Shown here piece after piece: positions 20,022-29,449 of a DNA stretch of 64,000 bases. This DNA is from Bacteroidota bacterium (GTDB lineage: Bacteria; Bacteroidota; Bacteroidia; UKL13-3): NCBI GenBank assembly GCA_040388375.1, contig JAZKBU010000001.1:1-64000 (forward strand). Reading direction: 5' to 3'. The notes under the pieces were generated by a model. The model saw nothing but the letters and a program-made list of their open reading frames with translations, ran no database searches and had not been told where the DNA came from. The position numbers were made by a program, and so were the translations under genes. Every line of letters starts with the position of its first letter. The first letter of the stretch is position 1.

Positions 20022-21818
20022 TTACTCGTTAAAATATTCTTTCACCAGTTTGGCTTTTGCTGCACCAATAATATTGGTTAATAAATCCATATCAGCTTCC
20101 TGAATTTTCTTTACTGATTTAAGCTCTTTTAACAGCATTTTAGCCGTTTCCGGGCCTATTCCTTTTATGTTCTCCAATTCGGTTACAAACGTGTTTTTAC
20201 TGCGCCTGTTTCTATGGTTGGTTATACCAAACCTGTGTGCCTCATCGCGCAATTGTTGTATAATTTTAAGTGTTTCTGATTTCTTATCAATATACAACGG
20301 AAACTCATCTTCGGGATAATACAATTCTTCTAACCTTTTGGCTATGCCTATAACAGGTATTTTGCCGTATAAATTTAGTTTATGTAAGCTTGCAATGGCT
20401 GAACTTAACTGCCCTTTTCCCCCGTCTATAATAATTAAATTGGGTAATGGCTGTTCTTCCTCTAACAAACGTTTGTAGCGCCTGTAAATTACTTCCTCCA
20501 TGGTTGCAAAATCGTTTGGCCCTTCTACTGTTTTTACGTTAAAAATGCGGTAATCCTTTTTACTTGGTTTCGCATCTTTAAATACTACGCATGCCGACAC
20601 CGGATTTGTTCCCTGTAAGTTACTGTTATCAAAACATTCTATATGGTGTGGCAGGTCTTTTAAACGCAAATCGTTTTTCATTTGTGTTAGTATACGCTCC
20701 ACTTTTAAATCCGGATTTACCAGTTCATATTTAGCCAGCTTATCCTTTTTGTAATACAATGCATTTTTAAGTGAAAGCTCCAACAGCTTTTTCCTGTCGC
20801 CTAACTTAGGAGTGGTTATTTCTATTTTATCATCGCTCCAGTCTAAATCAAACGGAACTATAATTTCTTTGCTGGTACTATGGTATTCATCGCGCACTTC
20901 GGCAATAGCCAAACTCAACAGTTCAGCATCGCTTTCCTCCATTTTCTTTTTAACCTCAAACGTTTGGGTTTGAATAATAATACCATTGGAAACTTTCAGG
21001 TAATTAATAAAGGCAAACTTCTCATCGCTTACTATGCTGAATACATCTACATCATTTAAAATACCTGTTACTATGGTTGATTTGCTCTGGTAATTTTCTA
21101 ATACATCTAACTTTCTTTTATAACGTGCGGCCTCTTCAAACTTCAAATCCTTAGCCGCTGATTGCATCAGGTTTTTTAAATGTATTTTTACTTCACTTAA
21201 GTTACCACGTAAAATACTTTTTATGTTTTTTATATTTTGGTTGTATTCCTCTTCGCTCATTAAACCCACACAGGGTGCTTTGCAATTACCTATATCAAAC
21301 TCTAAGCAGGTTTTAAATTTTAACTCTTTAATATTTTTATCGCTTAAGTTTAAGGTGCAATTGCGTAAGGGGTAAATGGTTTTAATTAAATCTAAAATGG
21401 TATGCATCATACCGCCCGAAGCATACGGACCAAAATACTCGCTTCCATCTTTTATGGGATTGCGTGTTGGAAAAATCCTGGGGAATCGTTCGCGCTTTAC
21501 ACAAATAAAAGGATATGTTTTATCGTCTTTAAGGTTGATGTTGAACTTAGGCTGAAACTTTTTAATAAGCGAGTTCTCCAGCAACAACGCATCTATTTCT
21601 GTTTCAACTAAAGTAAAATGTATATCAACAATACGACCCACCATCACAGCCGTTTTGCGGTTTTCGTAATGGTTTTTATTAAAATAGCTGCTTACTCTTT
21701 TTTTAAGACTCTTGGCTTTACCAATGTATATAAGATTGCCTTCTTTATCGAAATACTTATAAATACCTGGTGTTTCGGGAAGCGAACTAATAATATCTTT
21801 TAAATGTGGCGTATGCAT
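20022..21818 (-). CDS. uvrC: Excinuclease ABC subunit C
   Basis: 598 residues. UvrC makes the 3' and 5' incisions in nucleotide excision repair. A GIY-YIG domain sits at about 13-95 (TPGIYKYFDKEGNLIYIGKA). Four conserved Cys lie around 160-190 (CTLNL, TCLEF, GNCKAPC), which fits the Fe-S site described for UvrC. A UVR domain follows (FEEAARYKRKLDVLE), then the RNase H-like domain (IECFDNSNLQGTNPV) and helix-hairpin-helix motifs (IKGIGPETAKMLLKEL). Full length. Confidence 0.97.
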   Translation of the reverse strand: MHTPHLKDIISSLPETPGIYKYFDKEGNLIYIGKAKSLKKRVSSYFNKNHYENRKTAVMVGRIVDIHFTLVETEIDALLLENSLIKKFQPKFNINLKDDKTYPFICVKRERFPRIFPTRNPIKDGSEYFGPYASGGMMHTILDLIKTIYPLRNCTLNLSDKNIKELKFKTCLEFDIGNCKAPCVGLMSEEEYNQNIKNIKSILRGNLSEVKIHLKNLMQSAAKDLKFEEAARYKRKLDVLENYQSKSTIVTGILNDVDVFSIVSDEKFAFINYLKVSNGIIIQTQTFEVKKKMEESDAELLSLAIAEVRDEYHSTSKEIIVPFDLDWSDDKIEITTPKLGDRKKLLELSLKNALYYKKDKLAKYELVNPDLKVERILTQMKNDLRLKDLPHHIECFDNSNLQGTNPVSACVVFKDAKPSKKDYRIFNVKTVEGPNDFATMEEVIYRRYKRLLEEEQPLPNLIIIDGGKGQLSSAIASLHKLNLYGKIPVIGIAKRLEELYYPEDEFPLYIDKKSETLKIIQQLRDEAHRFGITNHRNRRSKNTFVTELENIKGIGPETAKMLLKELKSVKKIQEADMDLLTNIIGAAKAKLVKEYFNE

Positions 21819-21850
21819 TACTTAGCACAAATGTACCTTTATTTAAAACA

Positions 21851-21886
21851 AAAAGCACTTAGCTTTCTATAAAACTAAGTGCTTTT
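21851..21886 (-). terminator. Terminator downstream of the TonB-family gene
   Basis: AAAAGCACTTAG (21851-21862) pairs with CTAAGTGCTTTT (21875-21886) around a 12-nt loop, 45 nt past the stop of the TonB-family gene and just upstream of uvrC. Confidence 0.8.
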
Positions 21887-21930
21887 CTGTGTTCATTAAC
21901 CCAATACAAATGTGTTTATCCATTCATAAA

Positions 21931-22728
21931 CTAATCAGTTACCTGGAACATAATAGGTATAATCATTCTCACTGATACTTTTCTTTTGTTTTGCATACCT
22001 GCGCTCCAATCGGGCATACTTTTTATAACACGAATGGCTTCTTCATCGCAACCAAAACCAATACCTTTTAATACAGTTGCATCTTTTACTTTTCCATCTT
22101 TATCTACCACAAATGAAACCAATACTTTTCCTTGTACATTGTTTTGCAATGCTACCGGTGGGTAATTAATTTCTTCGCCTAAATACTCATACAAATCGCC
22201 ATTAAATTCCGGCATTTGCTCCACTCCTTCCATAAAAGTTCCATCTTCGTTACCTTCATTATTACCAGCAAGACTTTTCCCTCCGGTAGGTAAAGCTGAA
22301 GAAGGTCCTGAAGGATTACCAATTGGTTCATCTATCAAAGTACTACGCACAAATGAATCCGAAGGAACTATTCTTGCCTCTGCATCGCGCCTTACATGGT
22401 AATTTCCATTATCAGCATTTTTTGTAGCCTTTGGTTTATACATTTCTTCTATCTGTTCTTTATCTTTTTTAGCAGGCATCACAATTACAATTACAGTATC
22501 ACCTGCATTAGCTTTATCAATAGGATTAACAGTAACCACATCACCATGCAACTGGTTGTAGATAATAGAGAACAAAATAATAGCAACAGGGGTAATAAAT
22601 GTAATAAGAAAGCTACGCTTTAAATTAGAAGGATACTCTTTACGCAACACATAAGCTCCGTAGGCTTTGTTTCTGTTTTCAAACACTAACTCATCTAGGT
22701 TATTGTTCGGTTGATTAAGTATGTTCAT
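21931..22728 (-). CDS. TonB-family energy-transducing protein
   Basis: 265 residues: a cytosolic N-terminus containing FENRNKAYGAYVLRKEYPSN, one TM helix (about 36-58), a flexible periplasmic linker, and a C-terminal TonB domain (INYPPVALQNNVQGKVLVSF, VLKGIGFGCDEEAIRVIKSM). The N-terminal motif is typical of the Bacteroidota TonB/BlaR-like family. It would pass proton-motive force to outer-membrane receptors. No ExbB/ExbD or receptor gene is next to it. Confidence 0.88.
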   Translation of the reverse strand: MNILNQPNNNLDELVFENRNKAYGAYVLRKEYPSNLKRSFLITFITPVAIILFSIIYNQLHGDVVTVNPIDKANAGDTVIVIVMPAKKDKEQIEEMYKPKATKNADNGNYHVRRDAEARIVPSDSFVRSTLIDEPIGNPSGPSSALPTGGKSLAGNNEGNEDGTFMEGVEQMPEFNGDLYEYLGEEINYPPVALQNNVQGKVLVSFVVDKDGKVKDATVLKGIGFGCDEEAIRVIKSMPDWSAGMQNKRKVSVRMIIPIMFQVTD

Positions 22729-22818
22729 GGTTACAATTGATTTGTTACTAGCAAGTCAATTATAAAACGTAAAAAGTTGAGCGTATTTTATTACGTGACG
22801 GAATTATTACATTGAGGT

Positions 22819-23832
22819 TTATTTTTTACCTGCAATGCGTTTCATTCCCAGTTGGGCTAATTCGTAATCAGGATTGTATTTTAATACAAACTCATAGTTT
22901 AAACGGGCATTTTCGTAATCGTTTAAACCCTCATAGCAAAGCCCGCGCATGTAGTAGGCTGGTAAATAATCGTTAGCCATACGTACACACATATCAAAAT
23001 TAACAATGGCTTCTTTTAAAAAATTGGTTTCAAAATTTATATAGCCTACGTTATAATAGCATTGAAAATAATCGGGATTATATTTAATTACTTTTTTGTA
23101 ATCAATTAAAGCCATTTTGTATTCTTTGCGTTGTTGCCAAAAAGTAGCCCTTGCAAAAAAAGCATCAGGTGCATTGGGCCTTATACGCAAAGCTGCATTA
23201 ATATATTCCAGTGCGGCCTTGTTACCTTGTGCTAACATCAGTGTAGCCAAAATCATGTGGCTATCGTAATCGTTATTATCCAACTCTATGGCTTTTTGAA
23301 AATTACTAATGGCTCTGGCTGTATCGCCAAGGTCTTTTAAGTTAATGGCACGTAAATGATAAGCATATCCGTTGTTTTTATCGTTGGCCAATATGCTATT
23401 GGCTAGGTTTATTGATTTTTGGTGCTCTTTGGTAATATAATATAAGTCGGCCAGTTTAATTTGTGCATCTACAAAATCCGGTTTTAAGGATATGGCTTTT
23501 TCGTAGTTTTTTGCCGCCAGTATGGTCTTATTCAAAGCATAGTTAGCACGTGCTGCCATAAAAAAATACAATGGATTAAGTGAGTCTAAGGTGCAGGCAT
23601 CGTTAAAATCTAATGCGGCTCTGTCCATTACTTTGGCATTATAGTATTTTGTACCTCGGTCGTAATACAACTCTGCTTTACTGGGATTATTCAATATTTC
23701 GTTCGATAAATCCTGTGCCCCTGCTTTTATGGCTATGGAATCAATAGAGCTACTTGTTTGTTTGCTATTGTTATTAGCGCACGAAGCAATGAGCAGTATA
23801 TTGAGTAAGAAAATAATGGTTTTGTTATGCAT
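22819..23832 (-). CDS. TPR-repeat lipoprotein
   Basis: 337 residues. A lipoprotein signal peptide (LLNILLIASC) is followed by about eight tetratricopeptide repeats, for example AKNYEKAISLKPDFVDAQIK, AISNFQKAIELDNNDYDSHM and ARLNYEFVLKYNPDYELAQL. TPR lipoproteins act as scaffolds at the periplasmic face of the envelope; the partner is unknown. It lies 90 nt upstream of the TonB-family gene on the same strand. Confidence 0.85.
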   Translation of the reverse strand: MHNKTIIFLLNILLIASCANNNSKQTSSSIDSIAIKAGAQDLSNEILNNPSKAELYYDRGTKYYNAKVMDRAALDFNDACTLDSLNPLYFFMAARANYALNKTILAAKNYEKAISLKPDFVDAQIKLADLYYITKEHQKSINLANSILANDKNNGYAYHLRAINLKDLGDTARAISNFQKAIELDNNDYDSHMILATLMLAQGNKAALEYINAALRIRPNAPDAFFARATFWQQRKEYKMALIDYKKVIKYNPDYFQCYYNVGYINFETNFLKEAIVNFDMCVRMANDYLPAYYMRGLCYEGLNDYENARLNYEFVLKYNPDYELAQLGMKRIAGKK

Positions 23833-23888
23833 AAACTTTTGTTTGGTAATTCAATGAGATACCTCATTTTACAAGTCGCAAAAAAACA

Positions 23889-23896
23889 TAACTTTG
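23889..23896 (+). promoter_or_regulatory. -7 box upstream of hmgA
   Basis: TAACTTTG matches TAnnTTTG and lies 54 nt upstream of the hmgA start. No well-spaced TTG is visible, so this is a weaker call than the atpD or rimP promoters. Confidence 0.4.
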
Positions 23897-23950
23897 TTGC
23901 ACTAAAAAATAATCTTTTCCATTACCTAAAATTGTAACCCTAAAAACGTC

Positions 23951-25108
23951 ATGCCATTTTACCATAAACAAGGACAAATACCCCCTAAACGTCACACACA
24001 ATTTAGAAAACCTGACGGCAGTTTATATTCAGAAGAACTTGTTTCAACTGAAGGTTTTAGCAGCTTATACTCGTTGGTATACCATTGCCATCCGCCTACG
24101 CTGGTTAAAGAAATTGGCGAAGCATACAGTATTGCACCTAAAGCGGCTATTGAAAAGAACTTACAAAACCGTAGTTTTTTAACTTTTAAAACTGCTCCTG
24201 TGGACGATTATTTAAAAAGCCGTGTATATACACTTTTTAATAACGATGTGTATTTGGCTTCGGCTGCGCCACGCAAAAGCATGACTGATTATTTTTTTAA
24301 AAATGCGGATGCTGATGAGGTAATATTTATACACGAAGGAACGGGTATTTTAAAAACGGTATACGGGCAAATTCCATTTGAATATGGTGACTATTTGGTA
24401 ATACCTCGTGGAACTATTTACCAGTTGCATTTTGAAACGGAACAAAACAGGTTATTCATTACGGAGTCTTTCTCTCCTATTTGTCCACCAAAACGTTATT
24501 TAAATAAACACGGACAATTACTAGAACATTCACCATACTGCGAGCGTGATATAAAATTACCTGAGCTGAAAGAAACTTTTGACCAAACAGGTGATTTTAA
24601 AGTTTTAATTAAAAAACAGGATATGATTTTCCCTTATACCTATGCTACGCATCCTTTTGATGTAATAGGTTGGGATGGTTTCCAATATCCTTATGGTTTT
24701 AGTATTCATAATTACGAACCAATAACAGGCCGTGTGCACATGCCACCTCCTATTCACCAAACATTTGAAGGACACAATTTTGTAATTTGTTCTTTTGTGC
24801 CTCGTTTATATGATTACCACCCGCTTTCTATTCCTGCGCCTTATAACCACAGTAATGTAGACAGTGATGAGGTATTGTATTATGTGGATGGCGATTTTAT
24901 GAGCCGTAAACATGTGGAACGTGGAATGATTAGTTTACATCCGAAAGGAATTCCGCATGGCCCGCACCCGGGCACGGTTGAAAAATCGATTGGTAAAACG
25001 GAAACGAAAGAACTGGCGGTAATGATTGATCCTTTTTATCCTTTAAAAATAACGGAAGCCGCTATGCAAATGGAAGACCCCGGTTATTATAAAACCTGGG
25101 TTGAGTAA
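23951..25108 (+). CDS. hmgA: Homogentisate 1,2-dioxygenase
   Basis: 385 residues. It opens the ring of homogentisate to maleylacetoacetate in tyrosine degradation. The iron ligands are visible as His and Glu in YNHSNVDSDEVLYY and His in HPKGIPHGPHPGTVE, and the cupin-like core has IHEGTGILKTVYGQIPFEYG. It is shorter than the roughly 430-residue proteobacterial and human enzymes but intact, as in other Bacteroidota. It is followed by hppD, which makes its substrate. Confidence 0.94.
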   Translation: MPFYHKQGQIPPKRHTQFRKPDGSLYSEELVSTEGFSSLYSLVYHCHPPTLVKEIGEAYSIAPKAAIEKNLQNRSFLTFKTAPVDDYLKSRVYTLFNNDVYLASAAPRKSMTDYFFKNADADEVIFIHEGTGILKTVYGQIPFEYGDYLVIPRGTIYQLHFETEQNRLFITESFSPICPPKRYLNKHGQLLEHSPYCERDIKLPELKETFDQTGDFKVLIKKQDMIFPYTYATHPFDVIGWDGFQYPYGFSIHNYEPITGRVHMPPPIHQTFEGHNFVICSFVPRLYDYHPLSIPAPYNHSNVDSDEVLYYVDGDFMSRKHVERGMISLHPKGIPHGPHPGTVEKSIGKTETKELAVMIDPFYPLKITEAAMQMEDPGYYKTWVE

Positions 25109-25178
25109 TAGCACTTACGGTAGGGAATAAACAAACAGTAATGAAACAATAAAATCTTTCGCAATTGTAAATAGCCAT

Positions 25179-25186
25179 TATATTTG
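25179..25186 (+). promoter_or_regulatory. -7 box upstream of hppD
   Basis: TATATTTG matches TAnnTTTG, 57 nt upstream of the hppD start, which suggests hppD also has its own promoter in addition to any readthrough from hmgA. Confidence 0.4.
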
Positions 25187-25243
25187 CCTGCGAAAAGTGA
25201 ATAGTTAAATTTAAAACAGACTTATAGTCAATACAATATAAAC

Positions 25244-26374
25244 ATGAGTACCGTAGAACAAACAAAAGAAATGTTACCAGAAACCAGCGATTTTCTTCCA
25301 TTACACGGAACAGATTACGTAGAGTTATATGTAGGCAATGCTAAACAAGCAGCCCATTTTTACAAAACAGCCTTTGGTTTTCAAAGTCTTGCTTATGCCG
25401 GACCTGAAACGGGTGTAAAGGATAGAGCCAGTTATGTATTGGTGCAAAATAAAATGCGCTTAATGTTGACTACTCCTTTGCGTTCTGATTCACCTATTGC
25501 TGAACACCACAAAAAACATGGTGATGGCGTAAAGGTATTGGCCTTAATGGTTGATGATGCTTACGATGCTTTTGAACAAACTACCAAACGTGGTGGGGTA
25601 ACTACTTTGGAGCCAAAAACCATTAGCGATGCCAATGGCGAAATACGCATGAGTGGTATAAAAACGTATGGCGAGGTGGAGCATTGGTTTATTGAACGTA
25701 AAAACTACAAAGGTGTATTTATGCCGGGTTTTGTTAAATGGGAAAGCGCTTACAACCCTGAGCCAACAGGTTTATTATACGTTGACCATTGTGTAGGCAA
25801 TGTAGATTGGAACCAAATGAATCCATGGGTTTCGTTTTACGAAAATGTAATGGGCTTTAGAAATATTCTTTCGTTTGACGACAATGATATCAGCACGGAG
25901 TACTCTGCTTTAATGAGCAAAGTAATGAGCAATGGAAACGGTTATGTTAAATTCCCTATAAACGAGCCTGCTGAAGGTAAAAAGAAAAGTCAGGTAGAAG
26001 AATACTTAGAGTTTTATGAAGGTGAAGGCGTACAACATATTGCCATTGCCACTTTAGATATTGTTTCGACTGTTAAACAATTAATGGCACGTGGTGTTGA
26101 ATTTTTAAAAGTACCAAGCAGTTATTATGACGATTTGTTGGACCGCGTAGGACCTATTGACGAAGATATTGAATCATTAAAGGGGTTGGGTATTTTGATT
26201 GATAAGGACGATGAGGGTTACTTATTACAATTGTTTACCAAACCGGTAGAAGACAGACCTACTATGTTTTTTGAAATTATTCAACGTAAAGGAGCAAAAA
26301 GCTTTGGTAAAGGTAATTTTAAAGCTTTGTTTGAAGCCATTGAACGCGAGCAAGCCAATAGAGGCAATTTATAA
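25244..26374 (+). CDS. hppD: 4-hydroxyphenylpyruvate dioxygenase
   Basis: 376 residues with two VOC-fold halves: HGTDYVELYVGNAKQAAHFY in the first, and YVDHCVGNVDWNQMNPWVSF, GVQHIAIAT and MFFEIIQRKGAKSFGKGNF in the second. The latter supply the His, His and Glu iron ligands. It converts 4-hydroxyphenylpyruvate to homogentisate. It lies 135 nt after hmgA; together they form the upper tyrosine catabolic pathway. The next step (maleylacetoacetate/fumarylacetoacetate) is not in the window. Confidence 0.95.
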   Translation: MSTVEQTKEMLPETSDFLPLHGTDYVELYVGNAKQAAHFYKTAFGFQSLAYAGPETGVKDRASYVLVQNKMRLMLTTPLRSDSPIAEHHKKHGDGVKVLALMVDDAYDAFEQTTKRGGVTTLEPKTISDANGEIRMSGIKTYGEVEHWFIERKNYKGVFMPGFVKWESAYNPEPTGLLYVDHCVGNVDWNQMNPWVSFYENVMGFRNILSFDDNDISTEYSALMSKVMSNGNGYVKFPINEPAEGKKKSQVEEYLEFYEGEGVQHIAIATLDIVSTVKQLMARGVEFLKVPSSYYDDLLDRVGPIDEDIESLKGLGILIDKDDEGYLLQLFTKPVEDRPTMFFEIIQRKGAKSFGKGNFKALFEAIEREQANRGNL

Positions 26375-26404
26375 AACAGCATAAAACATCATAGTTTATA
26401 CTAC

Positions 26405-26431
26405 AAAAGCCACCTTAAGGGTGGCTTTTTT
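26405..26431 (+). terminator. Terminator after hppD
   Basis: AAAAGCCACC (26405-26414) pairs with GGTGGCTTTT (26420-26429) around a 5-nt loop, followed by T residues. Confidence 0.88.
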
Positions 26432-26434
26432 TAT

Positions 26435-26767
26435 GTAGATTAAAGCCATTTAATCTACTAAATAGCTCATTCACAAACAAACAACTCCATGTTAGGCAAT
26501 TTGTGACTATTTTTCTATTCATTTTAAGGGTATGCGTTTCCTAAAGTTGGGATTTAAAGGCTAACGGAGGCCTAACAACCTAAAAATAAGACACCTATCG
26601 CTCTTGAAATCAAAAACCCCACAGGTGTAGGGTTTTCCACATGTTATAAACTTTATTGTGCTGATTGTTAGTATTCCATGGTAATTTGACAAAAAATTAA
26701 AGCCTGTTTACTTTTTCAAAGGAAGTTTAAGCATTAATTTAGCAGTCAGAAAAAGAAAGATATTTTA
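26435..26767 (+). other. Gene-free stretch with a second hairpin and a pseudoknot-like pattern
   Basis: No gene is seen between hppD and 26768. Just after the terminator, GTAGATTAAA (26435-26444) pairs with TTTAATCTAC (26449-26458). Further on, ACACCT (26591-26596) can pair with AGGTGT (26623-26628), and AAAACCC (26613-26619) with GGGTTTT (26630-26636). The interleaved order is that of an H-type pseudoknot. It lies about 130 nt upstream of the next gene. Chance pairing is possible. Confidence 0.35.
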
Positions 26768-27157
26768 ATGAATACAACAGACGATAAACCTATTATTTTA
26801 AGCAAACGCAAAAACATTCAAACTGTTATTGATTACTGTTTAGAACAAAAAATAAGTTTCAGTGCAAACCCACGTGCTATTAGTATAGATGAATGGGAAG
26901 TAGAATTAAACATAAGCAGTATTAAAGCAGCTATTGCTTTAGGTATGTTTGTTCGCGAAAACAAATTAGAGATGTATGGCATGGGTGAAATTATTAAACC
27001 TAAAACCAATGCTCCTGCTAATACCAGCAAAAAAACTGAAACCAAAGAAGTAACTACTACACCTACTTTAAACGATTTAGTAGCGCCTTCGCCAGCGGTT
27101 GAGGAAGCTCCGGCTCCACCAACCCTTACCTTCGACTTAAATACTAGTAATAACTAA
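26768..27157 (+). CDS. Conserved-looking hypothetical protein with Pro/Ala-rich tail
   Basis: 129 residues; no family recognised. The first 75 residues look folded and mixed helix/strand (KNIQTVIDYCLEQKISFSAN, WEVELNISSIKAAIALGMFV). The rest is low complexity and rich in Pro, Ala, Thr and Glu (SPAVEEAPAPPTLTFDL). No signal peptide or TM helix, so it is probably cytosolic. It is flanked by terminators on both sides and so is a single-gene unit. Codon use resembles the neighbours, which supports a real gene. Confidence 0.65.
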   Translation: MNTTDDKPIILSKRKNIQTVIDYCLEQKISFSANPRAISIDEWEVELNISSIKAAIALGMFVRENKLEMYGMGEIIKPKTNAPANTSKKTETKEVTTTPTLNDLVAPSPAVEEAPAPPTLTFDLNTSNN

Positions 27158-27242
27158 TAAGCAATTATTAAGTTGTTGCCATAAACGTTTAAGTGTTTCC
27201 CTTTTTGCAAGTTAGGGAAAAGATTTAATTGATTAACAAAAC

Positions 27243-27271
27243 ACGGGCACATGCAAGAGTGCCCGTTTTTG
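27243..27271 (+). terminator. Terminator after the 129-residue protein gene
   Basis: ACGGGCAC (27243-27250) pairs with GTGCCCGT (27259-27266) around an 8-nt loop, followed by TTTTT. Confidence 0.88.
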
Positions 27272-27329
27272 TTTTATAAACTTCTGTATTTTATAAGCAA
27301 AAGCTTAAACTTGCACTTTGCATTACTCC

Positions 27330-27713
27330 ATGAAAGATTTAAAAAAATACTATATTATACCTGCTACTCCTGAAGAAGTTTATCTGGCTTTAACCGTTGA
27401 ATCGACCATTATGTTATGGACTGGCGATAAGGCTGAAATGAAAGCTGAACCGGGGACTGAATTTTCTATGTGGGATGGAAGTATAGTAGGTAAAAACTTA
27501 GAGTTTGTACCCGGCAAAAAAATAGTACAGGAATGGTATTTTGGGGAGGATAATACTACGCCCTCTATTGTTACCATTATACTACACGAACACAAGCAAG
27601 GTACTTCGGCCGAGTTAAGGCACACCAATATTCCTGACGAAGATTTTGAAGATATACAAGACGGTTGGGACTTTTCTTACTTTGCTGATTTAATTGATTT
27701 TTACGAAGAGTAG
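27330..27713 (+). CDS. SRPBCC (START/AHSA1-like) domain protein
   Basis: 127 residues from the ATG at 27330; the frame also has a TTG at 27318. The sequence has the START-like ligand-binding pattern: KKYYIIPATPEEVYLALTVE, an internal beta-grasp (GTEFSMWDGSIVGKNLEFVP, KKIVQEWYFGE), and a C-terminal helix starting DGWDFSYFADLIDFY. This matches AHSA1-type SRPBCC proteins, which bind hydrophobic ligands or assist Hsp90. The ligand is unknown. It is a small single-domain protein, probably cytosolic. Confidence 0.8.
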   Translation: MKDLKKYYIIPATPEEVYLALTVESTIMLWTGDKAEMKAEPGTEFSMWDGSIVGKNLEFVPGKKIVQEWYFGEDNTTPSIVTIILHEHKQGTSAELRHTNIPDEDFEDIQDGWDFSYFADLIDFYEE

Positions 27714-27862
27714 TTATTACTCAATCTAACTAATTTTATTGGTAAGCAACGAACTCTGCATAGTATACAATGCAGCTATACAAATTATTTATTTTGGTGT
27801 AAAAAAAATAGGATACTACCCAAAATTTAAAATACATTTGGAAACAAAAAAACACTTTTTTC

Positions 27863-28816
27863 ATGCAAACCGATACGATACTTATTATTGGCTCAAACGG
27901 GCAAATTGGAACTGAACTTGCCGAAGCACTACGCGAAATTTATGGAACTGACAACGTTGTATGCAGCGATTTAAAAAAACCTGAACACACTCCCGGACCG
28001 TTTGAAATAATTGATATATTGGATAAGGATGGTGTTTATGCCATTATTAAAAAATACAAAGTAACGCAGGTTTATTTGCTGGCTGCTTTATTAAGCGCTA
28101 CTGCTGAAAAAAATCCAAAGTTTGCATGGGACTTAAACATGCAGGGCTTATTTCACATACTGGATGCAGCCAAAGAGGGTTTAATTAAAAAAGTATACTG
28201 GCCAAGTTCTATTGCTGTATTTGGCCCTACAACGCCAAGTATATTAACACCTCAATACACGGTAATGGAACCTAATACTATTTACGGTATTAGTAAACAG
28301 GCTGGCGAGCGTTTTTGCGAATACTATTTCCAGAAATACAATGTTGATGTACGCAGCATCCGTTACCCGGGTTTAATAGGCCATAAATCAGCACCGGGTG
28401 GTGGCACTACTGATTACGCAGTACATATATACCACGAAGCCATTAAAAACGGTAAATACACTTGCTTTTTAAATGAGCACACTACTTTACCTATGATGTA
28501 TATGCCTGATGCATTAAAAGCAACCATTAACTTAATGGAAGCTCCGGCCGAGCAGGTTAAAATACGCAGCAGTTATAATGTAGCGGGTATGAGCTTTAAT
28601 CCGTTGGAAATAGCAGCAGCTATTCAAAAACATATTCCTTCATTTACCATTGACTTTGCGCCTGACTTTAGACAAGCCATAGCTGATAGCTGGCCAAAAA
28701 GCATTAACGATGCAGAAGCTCGTGCGCATTGGGGATGGCAACCTGATTTTGATTTGCAAAAAATGACGGACGATATGATGTTGAACTTAAACAAACTATA
28801 CAGTCAATCTCATTAA
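27863..28816 (+). CDS. NAD-dependent epimerase/L-threonine 3-dehydrogenase-like SDR
   Basis: 317 residues, an extended short-chain dehydrogenase. The N-terminal Rossmann motif is IIGSNGQIGTELAEAL, the catalytic Ser/Tyr/Lys are in WPSSIAVFGP and YGISKQAGE, and IRYPGLIGHKSAPGGGTTDY with LPMMYMPDALKATINL resembles the SDR-type L-threonine 3-dehydrogenases, which oxidise threonine to 2-amino-3-ketobutyrate. A sugar-nucleotide epimerase is the alternative but fits less well. No kbl gene is adjacent. Confidence 0.85.
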   Translation: MQTDTILIIGSNGQIGTELAEALREIYGTDNVVCSDLKKPEHTPGPFEIIDILDKDGVYAIIKKYKVTQVYLLAALLSATAEKNPKFAWDLNMQGLFHILDAAKEGLIKKVYWPSSIAVFGPTTPSILTPQYTVMEPNTIYGISKQAGERFCEYYFQKYNVDVRSIRYPGLIGHKSAPGGGTTDYAVHIYHEAIKNGKYTCFLNEHTTLPMMYMPDALKATINLMEAPAEQVKIRSSYNVAGMSFNPLEIAAAIQKHIPSFTIDFAPDFRQAIADSWPKSINDAEARAHWGWQPDFDLQKMTDDMMLNLNKLYSQSH

Positions 28817-28833
28817 ACAAGATTTTATAAAAG

Positions 28834-28863
28834 AAAAAGGCTATCTGATTGGATAGCCTTTTT
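28834..28863. terminator. Bidirectional terminator between the SDR and DUF6265 genes
   Basis: AAAAAGGCTATC (28834-28845) pairs with GATAGCCTTTTT (28852-28863) around a 6-nt loop. It lies between convergent genes and has T-runs for both strands. Confidence 0.88.
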
Positions 28864-28871
28864 TATGTTTA

Positions 28872-29369
28872 TTACTTTGCCCTTTTCATAGGAAACTGCA
28901 TGGCTTTTTCTTTGCCTTGCTGCTTGCCGCTTATTTCGGCCACCAATGAATCGTTGGTTATTTTGGTATAGGTAATTTTTTGCGGGAAGTCGTGCGCGGG
29001 GTTTTCAAATACTAAACTATTATTGTCTGATTGGGTTAATTTAAACTCAATAGGAAGTCCACCGTTTTGGCCGGGAATGGTCGGTGCATAAAATATCTCT
29101 TTACCCGTTTGGTGTAAACTAATAAACTCGGTTGAAGCGGTATCTTTTCCCATTATAAAATAACTGGCACCAAGCAAGGTGGAGTCATTTTCTTTTTTCC
29201 ATACTTCAGAAGCGTTTCCTTCGCTTGATTTATTTTCCCAATTACCAATTAACCAACTGGCTTTCTCCAACTCGGTATAAGTGGTTGCTTGTTTATTGTT
29301 TGCAGTGTTACAAGCTGCTATTGCCAGTAAAACAATAAGGGAACTAATGGTGTGTTGTACTTTTTTCAT
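28872..29369 (-). CDS. DUF6265-like lipoprotein
   Basis: 165 residues from the ATG at 29369; an ATG at 29378 would add three codons. Lipoprotein signal with lipobox LAIAAC. The mature part has the DUF6265-type pattern: KASWLIGNWENKSSEGNASE, LLGASYFIMGKDTASTEFIS and NPAHDFPQKITYTK. These are lipocalin-like beta-barrel proteins of unknown function at the cell envelope. It is convergent with the SDR gene. Confidence 0.78.
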   Translation of the reverse strand: MKKVQHTISSLIVLLAIAACNTANNKQATTYTELEKASWLIGNWENKSSEGNASEVWKKENDSTLLGASYFIMGKDTASTEFISLHQTGKEIFYAPTIPGQNGGLPIEFKLTQSDNNSLVFENPAHDFPQKITYTKITNDSLVAEISGKQQGKEKAMQFPMKRAK

Positions 29370-29449
29370 ATCATTCATTATTTGGTTACAATATTACGGA
29401 CTGCAATTACAATTAATACTTTTTTTAAAAATTGTAAAATTGCGACAGC

